From: Posidonia oceanica
Taxonomy: Eukaryota > Streptophyta > Magnoliopsida > Alismatales > Posidoniaceae
DNA: 64,000 nucleotides
Assembly: GCA_037176725.1 (NCBI GenBank)
Contig: JAZBRS010000074.1
Location: 65,724,001 to 65,788,000 of the forward strand
Direction: 5' to 3'
Made by a program: the position numbers and the translations under genes. Shown here piece by piece: positions 32,799 to 42,371 of this stretch. Each line of letters opens with the position of its first letter. The first letter of the stretch is position 1. The notes beneath the pieces were generated by a model. The model was not told the origin of the DNA, made no database searches, and saw nothing but the letters and a program-made list of their open reading frames with translations.

Positions 32799-34697
32799 AT
32801 GGTCCTGGAAGAAGACTCAGCAGCGCCGGACTCCCCTAGACCGGATGAGCTCATTACACTCCGATCAGAAGGCGGGTCTAGGTGGTTTGTGCAACGCATG
32901 CCTTATTTGAGCAGCATAGCGAGCGGCAATGCCCAAATCAGTCGCCAGTCCGGCATACCCTCCCCAAGCACACTGGAAGACCCGGAGGAGGAAGCATCAG
33001 CAGTGCAAGCAGCAGCAGTAACAGAGCAGAAAGCAGAATCAGTAACGGAGCTGTCAGCAGCCTCAGCAACAGAACAATCAGCAAGGCCCTCAACAGAATC
33101 AGCAAGGCCCTCAGCAGAATCAGCAAAGCACTCAGCAGAATTAGTCAGGCCAGAGCAAACAGCAGAAGGAGTTGCTGGGACGGAGGTCGCGCACCAAGGC
33201 TACAAGAACACTAGAGTAAGCGTGACCATCCTGAAGCGTCACCAGGGCCAAGCAGCGGAACACATGCACTCTTTCGACATCACAAGTCCTTCCTTTGAAA
33301 AAGAGATCCTTTTGGAACTTATTGGTTATGGAGAGGAGGATGATACGGGCATGGATGAGACTGATGAATCATTGCCCGAGTTCCGGCCCTATGACGACGA
33401 CCCAGAAGGCCCCAACCTCCATGTTGAAGAAGAAACAGAGGTTGTCAACATTGGCATAGCTGAGGAAGTCAGAGAAGTTCGTATCAGTGCCCAGCTGTCC
33501 TCCCAGGCTCGAGCAGAGTTCATCGCATTCCTGAAAGAATATGCGGATGTCTTCGCCTGGAGTTACGAGGATATGGTCGGCCTTGACATAGAAGTTGTGG
33601 TACACAATTTGCCCTTAAACCCGGATGTCAAGCCAGTGAAGCAGAAACTAAGAAGATGGCGACCACAGTGGCTGCTCATGATCAAAGAAGAGATAATGAA
33701 GCAGCTTAGGGTCAACTTTCTGAAGGTCGTTCTTTATCCTGAATGGCTGGCAAACATTGTACCTGTGCCCAAGAAAGATGGCCGAATCCGGATCTGCATC
33801 GACTACAGGGACCTGAACAAGGCGAGTCCCAAGGACGACTTTCCATTGCCTCACATTGACGTCCTAGTCGACAATACAGCGGGCCACAAGATGCTCTCCT
33901 TCATGGACGGCTTTTCTGGATACAATCAAATCAAAATGGCAGAAGAAGACATGGAAAAGACTTCATTCATCACCCCTTGGGGAGTCTTCTGCTACCAAGT
34001 CATGCCGTTCGGCCTGAAAAATGCTGGTGCGACCTATCAGAGGGCCATGACTGCGCTGTTCCACGACCTCATGCACCGAGAAGTAGAGGTCTATGTAGAC
34101 GACATGATTGCTAAAACCAAAGAGCCTGAAGATCATCTTACCTGTCTCAAAAAGCTCTTTGACCGTCTACGGAAGTACAAGCTGCGCCTGAATCCCAAGA
34201 AGTGCGTATTCGGGGTGTCTTCTGGCAAATTGCTCGGCTACATTGTTAGCCAAAGGGGGATTGAGGTGGACCCGTTGAAAGCACAAGCCATCGTGGACAT
34301 GCCACCCCCTAAAACTGAAAAAGAAGTCAGAAGTCTGCTTGGGCGTTTACAATATATTAGCCGCTTCATTGCACAGCTTACGCCCATCTGCGAGCCCGTA
34401 TTCAAGCTCTTGAAGAAGAATGCGCAGATTCACTGGAGCGAGGAGTGTCAGGCTGCATTTGCCAAGATCAAGCAGCTGCTGATCAAGCCTCCCGTCCTGG
34501 TCCCGCCTACACCAGGGAGACCTTTGCTTCTCTACCTTTCTACCACGCAGCATTCCATGGGCACCGTCTTGGGCCAACATGACGAATCTGGTAGAAGGGA
34601 GCGCGCCATCTATTACCTGAGCAAGAAGTTTAATGAATGCGAAGCCAGGTACAGTACACTAGAGAAGACCTGTTTGTCCCTTGTCTGGGCTGCATAG
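32799..34697 (+). pseudogene. Reverse transcriptase and first RNase H of element A
   Basis: About 632 codons open after the frameshift and ending in TAG at 34695-34697, where B has CAG. A Ser/Ala/Glu-rich repeat linker (about 33000-33160) precedes an SQARAEFIAFLKEYADVFAW block. RT follows with RICIDYRDLN near residue 330, SFMDGFSGYNQI near 370 and the catalytic YVDD at residues 432-435 (34092-34103). After the thumb comes an RNase H-like segment reading LLLYLSTTQHSMG, which lacks the usual first acidic residue. This degenerate first RNase H plus a second complete one downstream is the hallmark of the Tat lineage. RT copies the element RNA to DNA. Confidence 0.88.
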
Positions 34698-34712
34698 AAA
34701 CTAAGGCACTAC

Positions 34713-36700
34713 ATGATGGCATACCCAGTACAGCTCTTATGCCGGCATGATCCTATCAAGTTCCTTTTCCAAAAGCCGGCCATGGTGGGTAGATGTGCTA
34801 AGTGGCAGGTGTTATTGTCTCAGTACGACATCACTTTTGTCACACAGAAATCCATGAAGGGTCAGGCCATGGCAGACCATCTTGTTGACCTTCCTCTGCC
34901 TAAATACCAACCCCTCCAGACATTCTCTTTGCAATGGAGGACTCTGAGCAGAAAAATCCTGAGAAACAAGAGGAATGGCAGCTCTACTTTGATGGTGCAG
35001 TCAACAAAAAGGGCCGAGGCATAGGCGCAGTGCTGACCACGCCCCAGGGACAGATGATTCCCTTCGCGAGGAAGTTGACTTTCGCATGCACAAACAATGA
35101 AGCGGAGTATGAAGCATGCATCCTAGGGTTGAAAGTCGCCCTCGAACATGAGGCGCAGAAGCTGCATGTGCACGGTGATGCCATGCTGGTAATTTCTCAA
35201 GTGAACGGCGACTGGAGGACAAAAGATCCCAAGCTTGTGCCGTATCACGAACACCTGCTGAGGCTGATGGAAGAATTTGAGAGCATTTGCTTCACATACA
35301 TGAACAGAGCCAAGAACGCGTACGCAGACGCATTGGCAACTTTGGCATCCTGGCTCACTATATCTGAAGACGGTGCAGTGGATGTATCTGTTACTCGCAT
35401 TGAGCAGCCTGCATATTGCCTAAACATAGAAGAGGCGGATCCAGCAGAGGAGCAGCCCTGGTATCGAGATATAAAATCTTTCCTAGAGTCTGGCAGCTTT
35501 CCTCCCGATACCGCAGCAGCAGACAAGAGAACTCTGGCGCGTCGGGCGTCAAAGTATGTGTTGGGGGCTAGGCAGCTGTACAGAAGGTCATACAATCAGA
35601 TGCTACTACGCTGCCTGAACAAATCGGAGGCTGACACGCTGATGCTCCAAGTGCATGCGGGGACCTGTGGCCCGCACATGAACGGCGTCCTCCTGGCCAA
35701 GAAGATCATGCTCCAGGGATATTTCTGGCAGACCATGGAAGCCGACAGCTGCCGGTTCGTGCGTAGATGCCACAACTGTCAGATTCATGGTAACTTCATC
35801 AAGGCCCCTCCACATCAGCTGCACAACATGTCCTCGCCGTGGCCTTTCTCCACTTGGGGGATCGATGTCATTGGCGCCATCCACCCTGCTGCTTCAAATG
35901 GTCATCGTTACATTCTGGTAGCGATCGATTACTTTACCAAGTGGGTGGAAGCAGCCTCTTACAGAACAGTCACCGCTGTGGCAATAGAAAAATTTATCAA
36001 GAACAATATCATTGCCCGATATGGGGTCCCGCACTCAGTCATCTCTGATAATGGCACAAACTTCATTGCCAAAAGGATCGAGGAATTCCTGCAAAGTCTC
36101 AAGATCAAGCGTCATCGATCCTCGTCCTATCGGCCACAGATGAACGGAGCTGTGGAGTCTGCAAACAAGAACATTGTCAAGATTCTGAAGAAAATGGCAG
36201 AAACCCACAAGGATTGGCACGACAAGCTCCCATACGCACTCTGGGCGTACAGGACATCAATCTGGACCTCTACAGGAGCCACCCCGTACTCTCTAGTGTA
36301 CGGAATGGAAGCGGTGTTACCTGTTGAAGTAGGGATCCCCTCTCTGCGGATCCTACGAGAAGCTGAGTTGGAAGAGGCAGAATGGGTCGAAGACCGCTGC
36401 ATCCAACTGAACTTAATTGATGAGCGCAGACTGCAAGCTATGCACAACGCTCACTGCTATCAGAAGCGGATGGCTAGAGCATTCTTGAAAAAGGTCCAGC
36501 CCAGAAACATTCAGCCAGGGGACCTTGTCTTGCGCGCCATTCATTTGCCTGACGGTCGAGGGAAATTCCGACTCAACTGGTGTGGCCCCTTTGTGGTGAA
36601 GCAGATCTTTTCAGGAGGCGCTGCAACTCTTGAGGATATGGACCGGGTCGAGCAGTCTGAGCCCGTCAACCTCTGCTATCTAAAGAAGTACTATCAGTAG
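34713..36700 (+). pseudogene. Second RNase H and integrase of element A
   Basis: The RT frame resumes at 34713. A deletion relative to B at 34921/34922 (19 bases between GAC repeats) then shifts the frame, and the ORF 34934-36700 (588 codons) is open to TAG. In ORF numbering: RNase H acidic residues D20 (YFDGAV), E58 (NNEAEYEA) and D82 (HGD); integrase zinc finger H241, H248, C279, C282; catalytic D311, D372, E408 with exactly 35 residues between the last two; and a C-terminal WCGPF module near 555. All catalytic residues are present although the polyprotein is broken upstream. It ends LKKYYQ like B. Integration gives the 5-bp duplications seen here. Confidence 0.9.
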
Positions 36701-38184
36701 CCGAAAGTGGCCCCGTTGCAGATGCCCTTCTCCCACTTGCACTCGCATTCTCACCTCCTGCCACATCTTTTCAAATCATCATCGTCATCCTTTCAACTCT
36801 TGCATTCTCTCTCTCCAAAATCATCATCGTCATCCTCTCAAGCATTGTATCTATGCCCGGTGATGAAAACCAGAAGTGCTTGCCTGCTCTGGAAAGAGTC
36901 ACCCCACCTCACCTGACACTACTCAGATGTCTTAGCTAGTGAGGGAGCCACCGCCAACGAGGACAGGCGAACCGCCTAATCTCGCAAGGACATACACCTC
37001 TGAGGGAGAAAAAATGTTAGGATGTGAGTCTGGAAAAAGCGAGAGTAAGCACCTAGGTTTGGGCACATCCAAGGAACAGAAGACGAAGACAGAAGCCGGC
37101 CCTAGAGATAGGGGTGTGCAGTCTAACCCTGCTCCTTCTACCCATCACACAGCAGACCCAAAACCTAAATCCATTACATTTCAAACACCCTCCTTTTGCC
37201 ACCAAAATGGGGATAGCAAAAGCCTGAAAAAAAAGAAGAGAAAAGCAAAACAACAAGCAAAAAAAAAAAAGAGAGAAAAGAGATAGAACAAAAACCAAAA
37301 AAAAAAAAACAAAGGAAAAAAGCAAGCAAAAAAAAGAAACAACAATGAAAAAAGAGAAGAAGAAAAAAAATCCAGCCCGAAAAACACAGGCACCATTATC
37401 CCTCATGCTTCACTAGAGACCCCCAGCATGTCGAGCTTAAAAGAATCTACCACATCCCTTCAAGAGCGAACACTCACCCTTCTCCTGGCTAGGGGCAGAG
37501 AAAGACTGCATACCTATGAGGGAGAAATCAATCAAAAAAAAAAGGAAAAGCTGAAAGAATAGGTGTAGGTCTTGAGAGTTTGGCCAAATAGCCTGTCCTC
37601 ACCACACCACCACCTGTACAATGCCAACACCTGTTCCGGAGCGCCACCAGCAAGCCAAGAGTCTAGGTAGGGCCCAGTGAGTCAGGGACCACTCCCTTCC
37701 TTTGCAGCGGGCACCAAAGCACTCCCTATGCTGAGGGCATCCAAGCATACTCATCTATCCAAGCATACTCACCTATCCAAGCATACTCATCCATCCAAGC
37801 ATACTCATCTATCCAAGCATCCTCATTCATCCAAGCATACTACTCATCTTCATAAGCATATCACCTGCATCATGCATACATGCATCTTCTTCTATCATTC
37901 CTTTCCTATCGATTTCTCCTGCTCTGCAACGTGCTTCGACCCTGAGACAGTACTCCTCCCCAGCAGAGCATATCGACGCCACTCGAGCTGCACTGGTCCA
38001 GATCTCCTGCCGGCCCTCGCCCCCGTGTCAGCAAGACTGCTGCATAATCCCCTTGTTTATCTGTGCTTAATTGCTATGTTCTGTTATTGACTGCTATGAT
38101 GCATATGGAACTACATTTTCAGTCTCAGCTTCTGCTTGTTGTCAATGACTACATACCTGCGAGATCTGACTGTTTATTGATAGC
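36701..38184 (+). other. Spacer between integrase and accessory ORF (element A)
   Basis: Non-coding. It contains ATCATCATCGTCATCC repeats (36775-36845), a block shared with B and C (36905-36955), an A/G-rich tract at 37225-37375 and a 16-17-base tandem repeat (TCCAAGCATACTCATC) at 37741-37850. The tract and blocks keep the same order in B and C. The 36939-37286 ORF has no support in the other copies. Confidence 0.65.
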
Positions 38185-38186
38185 AG
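38185..38186 (+). promoter_or_regulatory. Putative 3' splice acceptor before accessory ORF (element A)
   Basis: CTGACTGTTTATTGATAGCAG is followed by GTACC, 50 bases before the ATG at 38236. Branch-like TGAC/TTGAT words lie upstream. It aligns with the sites in B and C. Confidence 0.45.
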
Positions 38187-38235
38187 GTACCTTCAAGCTC
38201 TGCAACTATCAGCCTGTGTCTCTGCGATCAGCGCA

Positions 38236-39438
38236 ATGGGCTTCCCAACTCTGCTGACTCCCGCACATTGCTCGGAAACCCTGCAAGAATGGATCGGCAG
38301 GCTCACGCAAGAAGACTGCGAGAAGCTGCGCCTCTGGGGGATCCCAACTAAACTGCTGAAGGCCGCTGACGTGGAAGTCAGCCGTCACCTTCTGTGTGCC
38401 GCCGCAAGATTCTGGAAACTGGCGCACCACGTCTTTCGCTTTGGCAAAACTGAGCTAACACCTACACTGGAAGAGGTGCGTCGGATCTGCGGCTTTTCCA
38501 AGATCCTGAGGCCGCCTGTTTTCATGAGGCGAGATGGATATCTCAAGGTCCTGAGCCAGCTAACTGGGCTCCCCACTCGAACCTGCCAACAGAAACTAAT
38601 CTGCACCAGTGGGCCTGAACCTATGCTTCGCCTTGCGCACTTCGATGATATCATGAACAAGCGCGCAGAACTCAGAGATGAGTTGTGGCTCCGAGGATTT
38701 GTTATCCGCTTCCTAGGCGAGCTGATCTTTACTCATGGCCGACTAACGGTGGCCATTGAGGTTGCAGAAATTGCATTAGCTGTGGTGACCCAGCACATAG
38801 ACCTGGCACCAGTTGTCCTGGCAGAGACCTACCGCGGGCTGGACCGCATCTCTCATCGCTGCCGCCACTTCCACGGTTGCAGAGCACTCATACAAGTCTG
38901 GCTGACCACGCACTTAGAGACGAACCTCTTGCGCCCTCAAGTGCATGCCTTCGAAGCTTACTGCAGCAGCGCCCGTGCCAAGACAGAAAAGAGCGTCAAA
39001 GAAGAATACGAGAAGCTATCAGCACTGACTGACGACGCTGTAACCTGGCGTATTGTCCCCTCTGTAGCTGAGCCATTTACTGTCTTCTTCAGCGCCCGCG
39101 ACGCGCAGCTGATCATTCTACCAGGCTTCACAGCAGGCGTAGAGTACCATCCAATCAGGGTCATGCGCCAGTTCGGCTTCTAGCAGGGCGCCTTCATTGA
39201 TAGTGCAGCGCCCGAGCTTCTACAGATGTACCCTCTCAGCACAACTGCCCCGACCAAGAAGCTTGCTAGTCTGATGCAGCATGGGGTCCAATCAACAGAC
39301 ATTGCAGCAGTGAGAGGTGTAGGATGCACCCCAGAATATGAAGCTGAAGTCCGAGAGCTCTGGCCTATTTCTGAGGTCCCGCCAGGCGACCCCCTATTCC
39401 TAGACTCCAGGCAGTCGAAAAAGGCCCGAACTGACTAG
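38236..39438 (+). pseudogene. Accessory ORF, DUF7745 / plant mobile domain-like (element A)
   Basis: A 400-codon frame from the Met at 38236 to TAG at 39436-39438, broken only by an in-frame TAG at 39181-39183 (after RVMRQFGF; C has a Gln codon there). Blocks: MGFPTLLTP start; LLCAAARFWKLAHHVFRFG then TELTPTLEEVRRICGFS (residues about 52-90); VAIEVAEIALAVVTQHIDLA (about 173-192); AETYRGLDR (about 196); GVEYHPIRVMRQFG (about 301); and a basic tail. The layout fits DUF7745, a plant family related to the plant mobile domain of MAIN/MAIL proteins; no catalytic activity is established. Same strand as pol, 1.5 kb downstream of integrase, before the hairpin arrays and polypurine tract. Its presence in three elements shows it is a stable element component, not a host gene hit by chance. 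Confidence 0.8.
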
Positions 39439-39717
39439 GCCATTGTGCAATCATCATGTGGTCTTCTTTCAAGTCATGCTGTACCTCTTTTGGCCTGCCA
39501 CAGGCATTGTACTCATCAAGCTTTATCAATGAAAAAAAAAACTGTTTCTGCTATCTGCTTGCACTTTAAGACTGTTCAATGCATTGCATATTCATTATCA
39601 TCATCATCTCAGGCCCTCTGGCCAGACTAGTAGCCATCACAATGCAGCAAAGTCCCCAGCACCCAATCCGGAGTCCAGAACCTCTGCGGACCCGCGTCGT
39701 CAAGCTACGCCATCTGG
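39439..39717 (+). other. Sequence between accessory ORF and arrays (element A)
   Basis: Non-coding. It has a short A run, ATCATCATC words and a stretch (39640-39720) resembling 60-150 of element D. No gene seen. Confidence 0.5.
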
Positions 39718-40195
39718 CATCCCCAGCTGGTCGCCCCCAGCTGGATCATCATCCCCAGCGGGCTGGCATCCCAAACTGCTCGGCGAAAGGTCCGTCAACC
39801 TGTCATCCTCAGCTGATCATCCCCAGCTGAGTCCCCAGCGGGCTGGCACCCCAAACTGCTCGGCGAAAGGTCCGTCAACCTGTCATCCTCCTCAGCTGAT
39901 CATCCCCAGCTGAGTCCCCAGCGGGCTGGCACCCCAAACTGCTCGGCGAAAGGTCCGTCAACCTGTCATCCTCCTCAGCTGATCATCCCCAGCCGAGTCC
40001 CCAGCGGGCTGGCACCCCAAACTGCTCGGCGAAAGGTCCGTCAACCTGTCATCCTCCTCAGCTGATCATCCCCAGCCGAGTCCCCAGTGGGCTGGCACCC
40101 CAAACTGCTCGGCGAAAGGTCCGTCAACCTGTCATCCTCCTCAGCTGGTCATCCCCAGCTGAGTCCCCAGCGGGCTGGTACCCCAAACTACTCGT
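39718..40195 (+). repeat. 83-bp tandem repeat (element A)
   Basis: Copies start with GGCTGGCACCCCAAACTGC at 39761, 39841, 39924, 40007, 40090 and 40173; the period is 83 except for the first. Each unit holds CAGCTGATCATCCCCAGCTG-like inverted words. The unit start resembles the single-copy block that other elements carry at this place (GGCTGGTACCCCTAACTACC in D). Confidence 0.9.
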
Positions 40196-40257
40196 CTGAC
40201 AAGCACGACAATCTTGTCATCACCCCCTGCTTTTGATGCCAAGGACGCGTTGGCCAG

Positions 40258-40284
40258 CCCCTGGTGTCATCCCGACACCAGGGG
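40258..40284 (+). other. Conserved stem-loop downstream of accessory ORF (element A)
   Basis: Arms CCCCTGGTGTC (40258-40268) and GACACCAGGGG (40274-40284) around ATCCC. Compared with B (CCCCTGGTATCA / TGATACCAGGGG) the two arms have changed together, so pairing is kept. Confidence 0.8.
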
Positions 40285-40351
40285 CATCTTTTGATCGCCC
40301 CTTGGTATCATTCTTCCCCTCTTTCCCCTATGATATTCCTGGTGTCATAGG

Positions 40352-40830
40352 ATGATTTCTTCTCATCATTACCTCATCCCCTCTTTATCTCATCATTACC
40401 TCATCCCCTCTTTGCCGGCCGATAAGTCCGATATCTTATCAATCAATCATTCTCATCATTACCTCATCCCCCTCTTCATCTCATCATTATCTCATCCCCC
40501 TCTTTCTCATCATTATCTCATCCCCCTCTTTCTCATCATTACCTCATCCCCCTCTTTATCTCATCATGATCTCATCCCCCTTTTAGCAATAACTCTCATC
40601 ATGATCTCACCCACCTCTTTAGCAATAACTCTCATCATGATCTCACCCCCTCTTTAGCAATAACTCTCATCATGATCTCACCCCCTCTTTAGCAATAACT
40701 CTCATCATGATCTCATCCCCTCTTTAGCAGTAATTCTCATCATGATCTCACCCCCTCTTTAGCAATAACTCTCATCATGATCTCACCCCCCTCTTTAGCA
40801 ATAGTTCTCATCATTATCTCGTCCCCTCTT
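40352..40830 (+). repeat. Tandem repeat of about 34 bp (element A)
   Basis: Degenerate tandem copies of CTCATCATGATCTCACCCCC followed by CTCTTTAGCAATAA. Earlier copies (40352-40560) have shorter CTCATCATTACCTCATCCCC units. Low complexity, non-coding. Confidence 0.85.
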
Positions 40831-40834
40831 ATCA

Positions 40835-41815
40835 ACAATCAAGCACTCTCAGGCTGATATCCCAAACTATCAACAATCAAGCACTCTCAGGCTGATATCC
40901 TAAACTATCAACATTCAAGCACTCTCAGGCTGATAACCTAAACTATCATCTGGGCCGATCCATGGTTGGCCCACAGTTGTGTTATACGGCTGACATCCAG
41001 TAACTGTCCCTTGCAATTGCGGTTTCCAGTTGATAGGTCTGTAAACTATCCGCCAGTTGATAGGTCTGTAAACTATCCACCAGTTGATAGGACTGTAAAC
41101 TATCGTTAGGCTGATATCCTAAACTATCACCAGCAATTGCATTATACGGCTGATATCCAGTAACTATCCCTCATCAATGCGCGTTCCAGTTGATAGGCCT
41201 GTAAACTATCCGCCAGTTGATAGGACTGTAAACTATCGTTCCAGTTGATAGGACTATAAACTATCGTTAGGCTGATATCCTAAACTATCACGCGCAATCA
41301 TGTTATACGGCTGACACCCAGTAACTGTCCCTCGCAATGCCGTTTCCAGTTGATAGGACTGTAAACTATCCGCCAGTTGATAGGTCTGTAAACTATCCGC
41401 CAGTTGATAGGTCTGTAAACTATCGCTCTAGTTGATAGGACTGTAAACTATCCGGCATTTGCGTTATACGGCTGATACCCAGTAACTATCACTCATGGTT
41501 TGTGGCTTCCAGTTGATAGGTCTGTAAACTATCCGCCAGTTGATAGGTCCGTAAACTATCCGCCAGTTGATAGGTCTATAAACTATCCGCCAGTTGATAG
41601 GACAGTAAACTATCCCACACAACCATGTTATACGGCTGATATCCAGTAACTATCACTCACAACTGCTCCAGGCTCATAACCTAAACTATCACTCTAGGCT
41701 GATAACCTAAACTATCACTCCAGGCTGATAACCTAAACTATCACTCTAGGCTGATAACCTAAACTATCACTCCCGATTGATAGGACCGTAAACTATCCGG
41801 ACGATAAGCCCGTCA
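40835..41815 (+). repeat. GATAG hairpin array (element A)
   Basis: Tandem copies of CCAGTTGATAGGTCTGTAAA followed by CTATCCG, with variants GGACTGTAAACTATC and GGCTGATATCCTAAACTATC. Arms GATAG and CTATC pair in each. The reverse complement of the C array unit (GGTTGATAGGACCGTAAACT, then ATC) is nearly the same, so A and C share this array type in the same sense relative to the element. Confidence 0.85.
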
Positions 41816-42355
41816 CCTTATCACCCTTTTTGGTGGGACCTTGCCCCAGGAAGGCAAAGTCATGCACCTCCTTTTTTGCGATAGGAGAGTTGGCCCCTCT
41901 CCCCTCGCATCCCTCTTTTCTCTTTTGCTAGCTCGCTTCCCGGGCGGGGACGAGCTGCACCTTGTTTTTCCCCTGCTTTGTCGCGCAAGTCTGGCCTTCC
42001 TGCCGAATCCTTGCACCACATCGCGTCCTTTAGCATTTTCTCTTGCATCATTTCTGCATCTTCTCAGTTAGCGTTGCTTACTACTTTAGTATCATTGACC
42101 TCACTTGCACAGCATCAGCATTTTCTTCTAATTGGCTAACTTTCGTACTAACTCTTGCATCGCACTTGCATTAGCACGCATTACACACTTAGCATTCATC
42201 CATCTGCACCCTGCATTTTGCATTGCGGCAACGGGCTACGATCTTCGGTGCATCCGCCGAATAAGTAGCTCACGCCCATAGCAAACCGCTGCTCCCGCCG
42301 GTCAGATGGGGTGTCTTGTCAACCCTGAGCAGCGGCCTCGCTCCGCTTGACCTTG
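41816..42355 (+). other. 3' untranslated block of element A
   Basis: Non-coding. The block at 42230-42355 is shared with D (1765-1900) and B. TTGCATCA and GCATTAGCA-like words precede it. I see no gene; the short ORFs near 41841-42071 are unsupported. Confidence 0.55.
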
Positions 42356-42371
42356 CTCAGGGAGGGGCATC
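42356..42371 (+). promoter_or_regulatory. Polypurine tract of element A
   Basis: CTCAGGGAGGGGCATC directly before TGTTGACACC of the 3' LTR. Primer site for plus-strand DNA synthesis. Confidence 0.92.

Noticed and set aside
37225..37375. Poly(A) tail of a processed pseudogene or SINE
   Set aside because: The tract is A/G mixed, conserved at the same place in three elements, and has no target duplication or body next to it.
38236..39438. Accessory ORF as a captured host single-copy gene hit by elements
   Set aside because: The same ORF with the same flanks occurs in three elements in the same position, so it belongs to the element.
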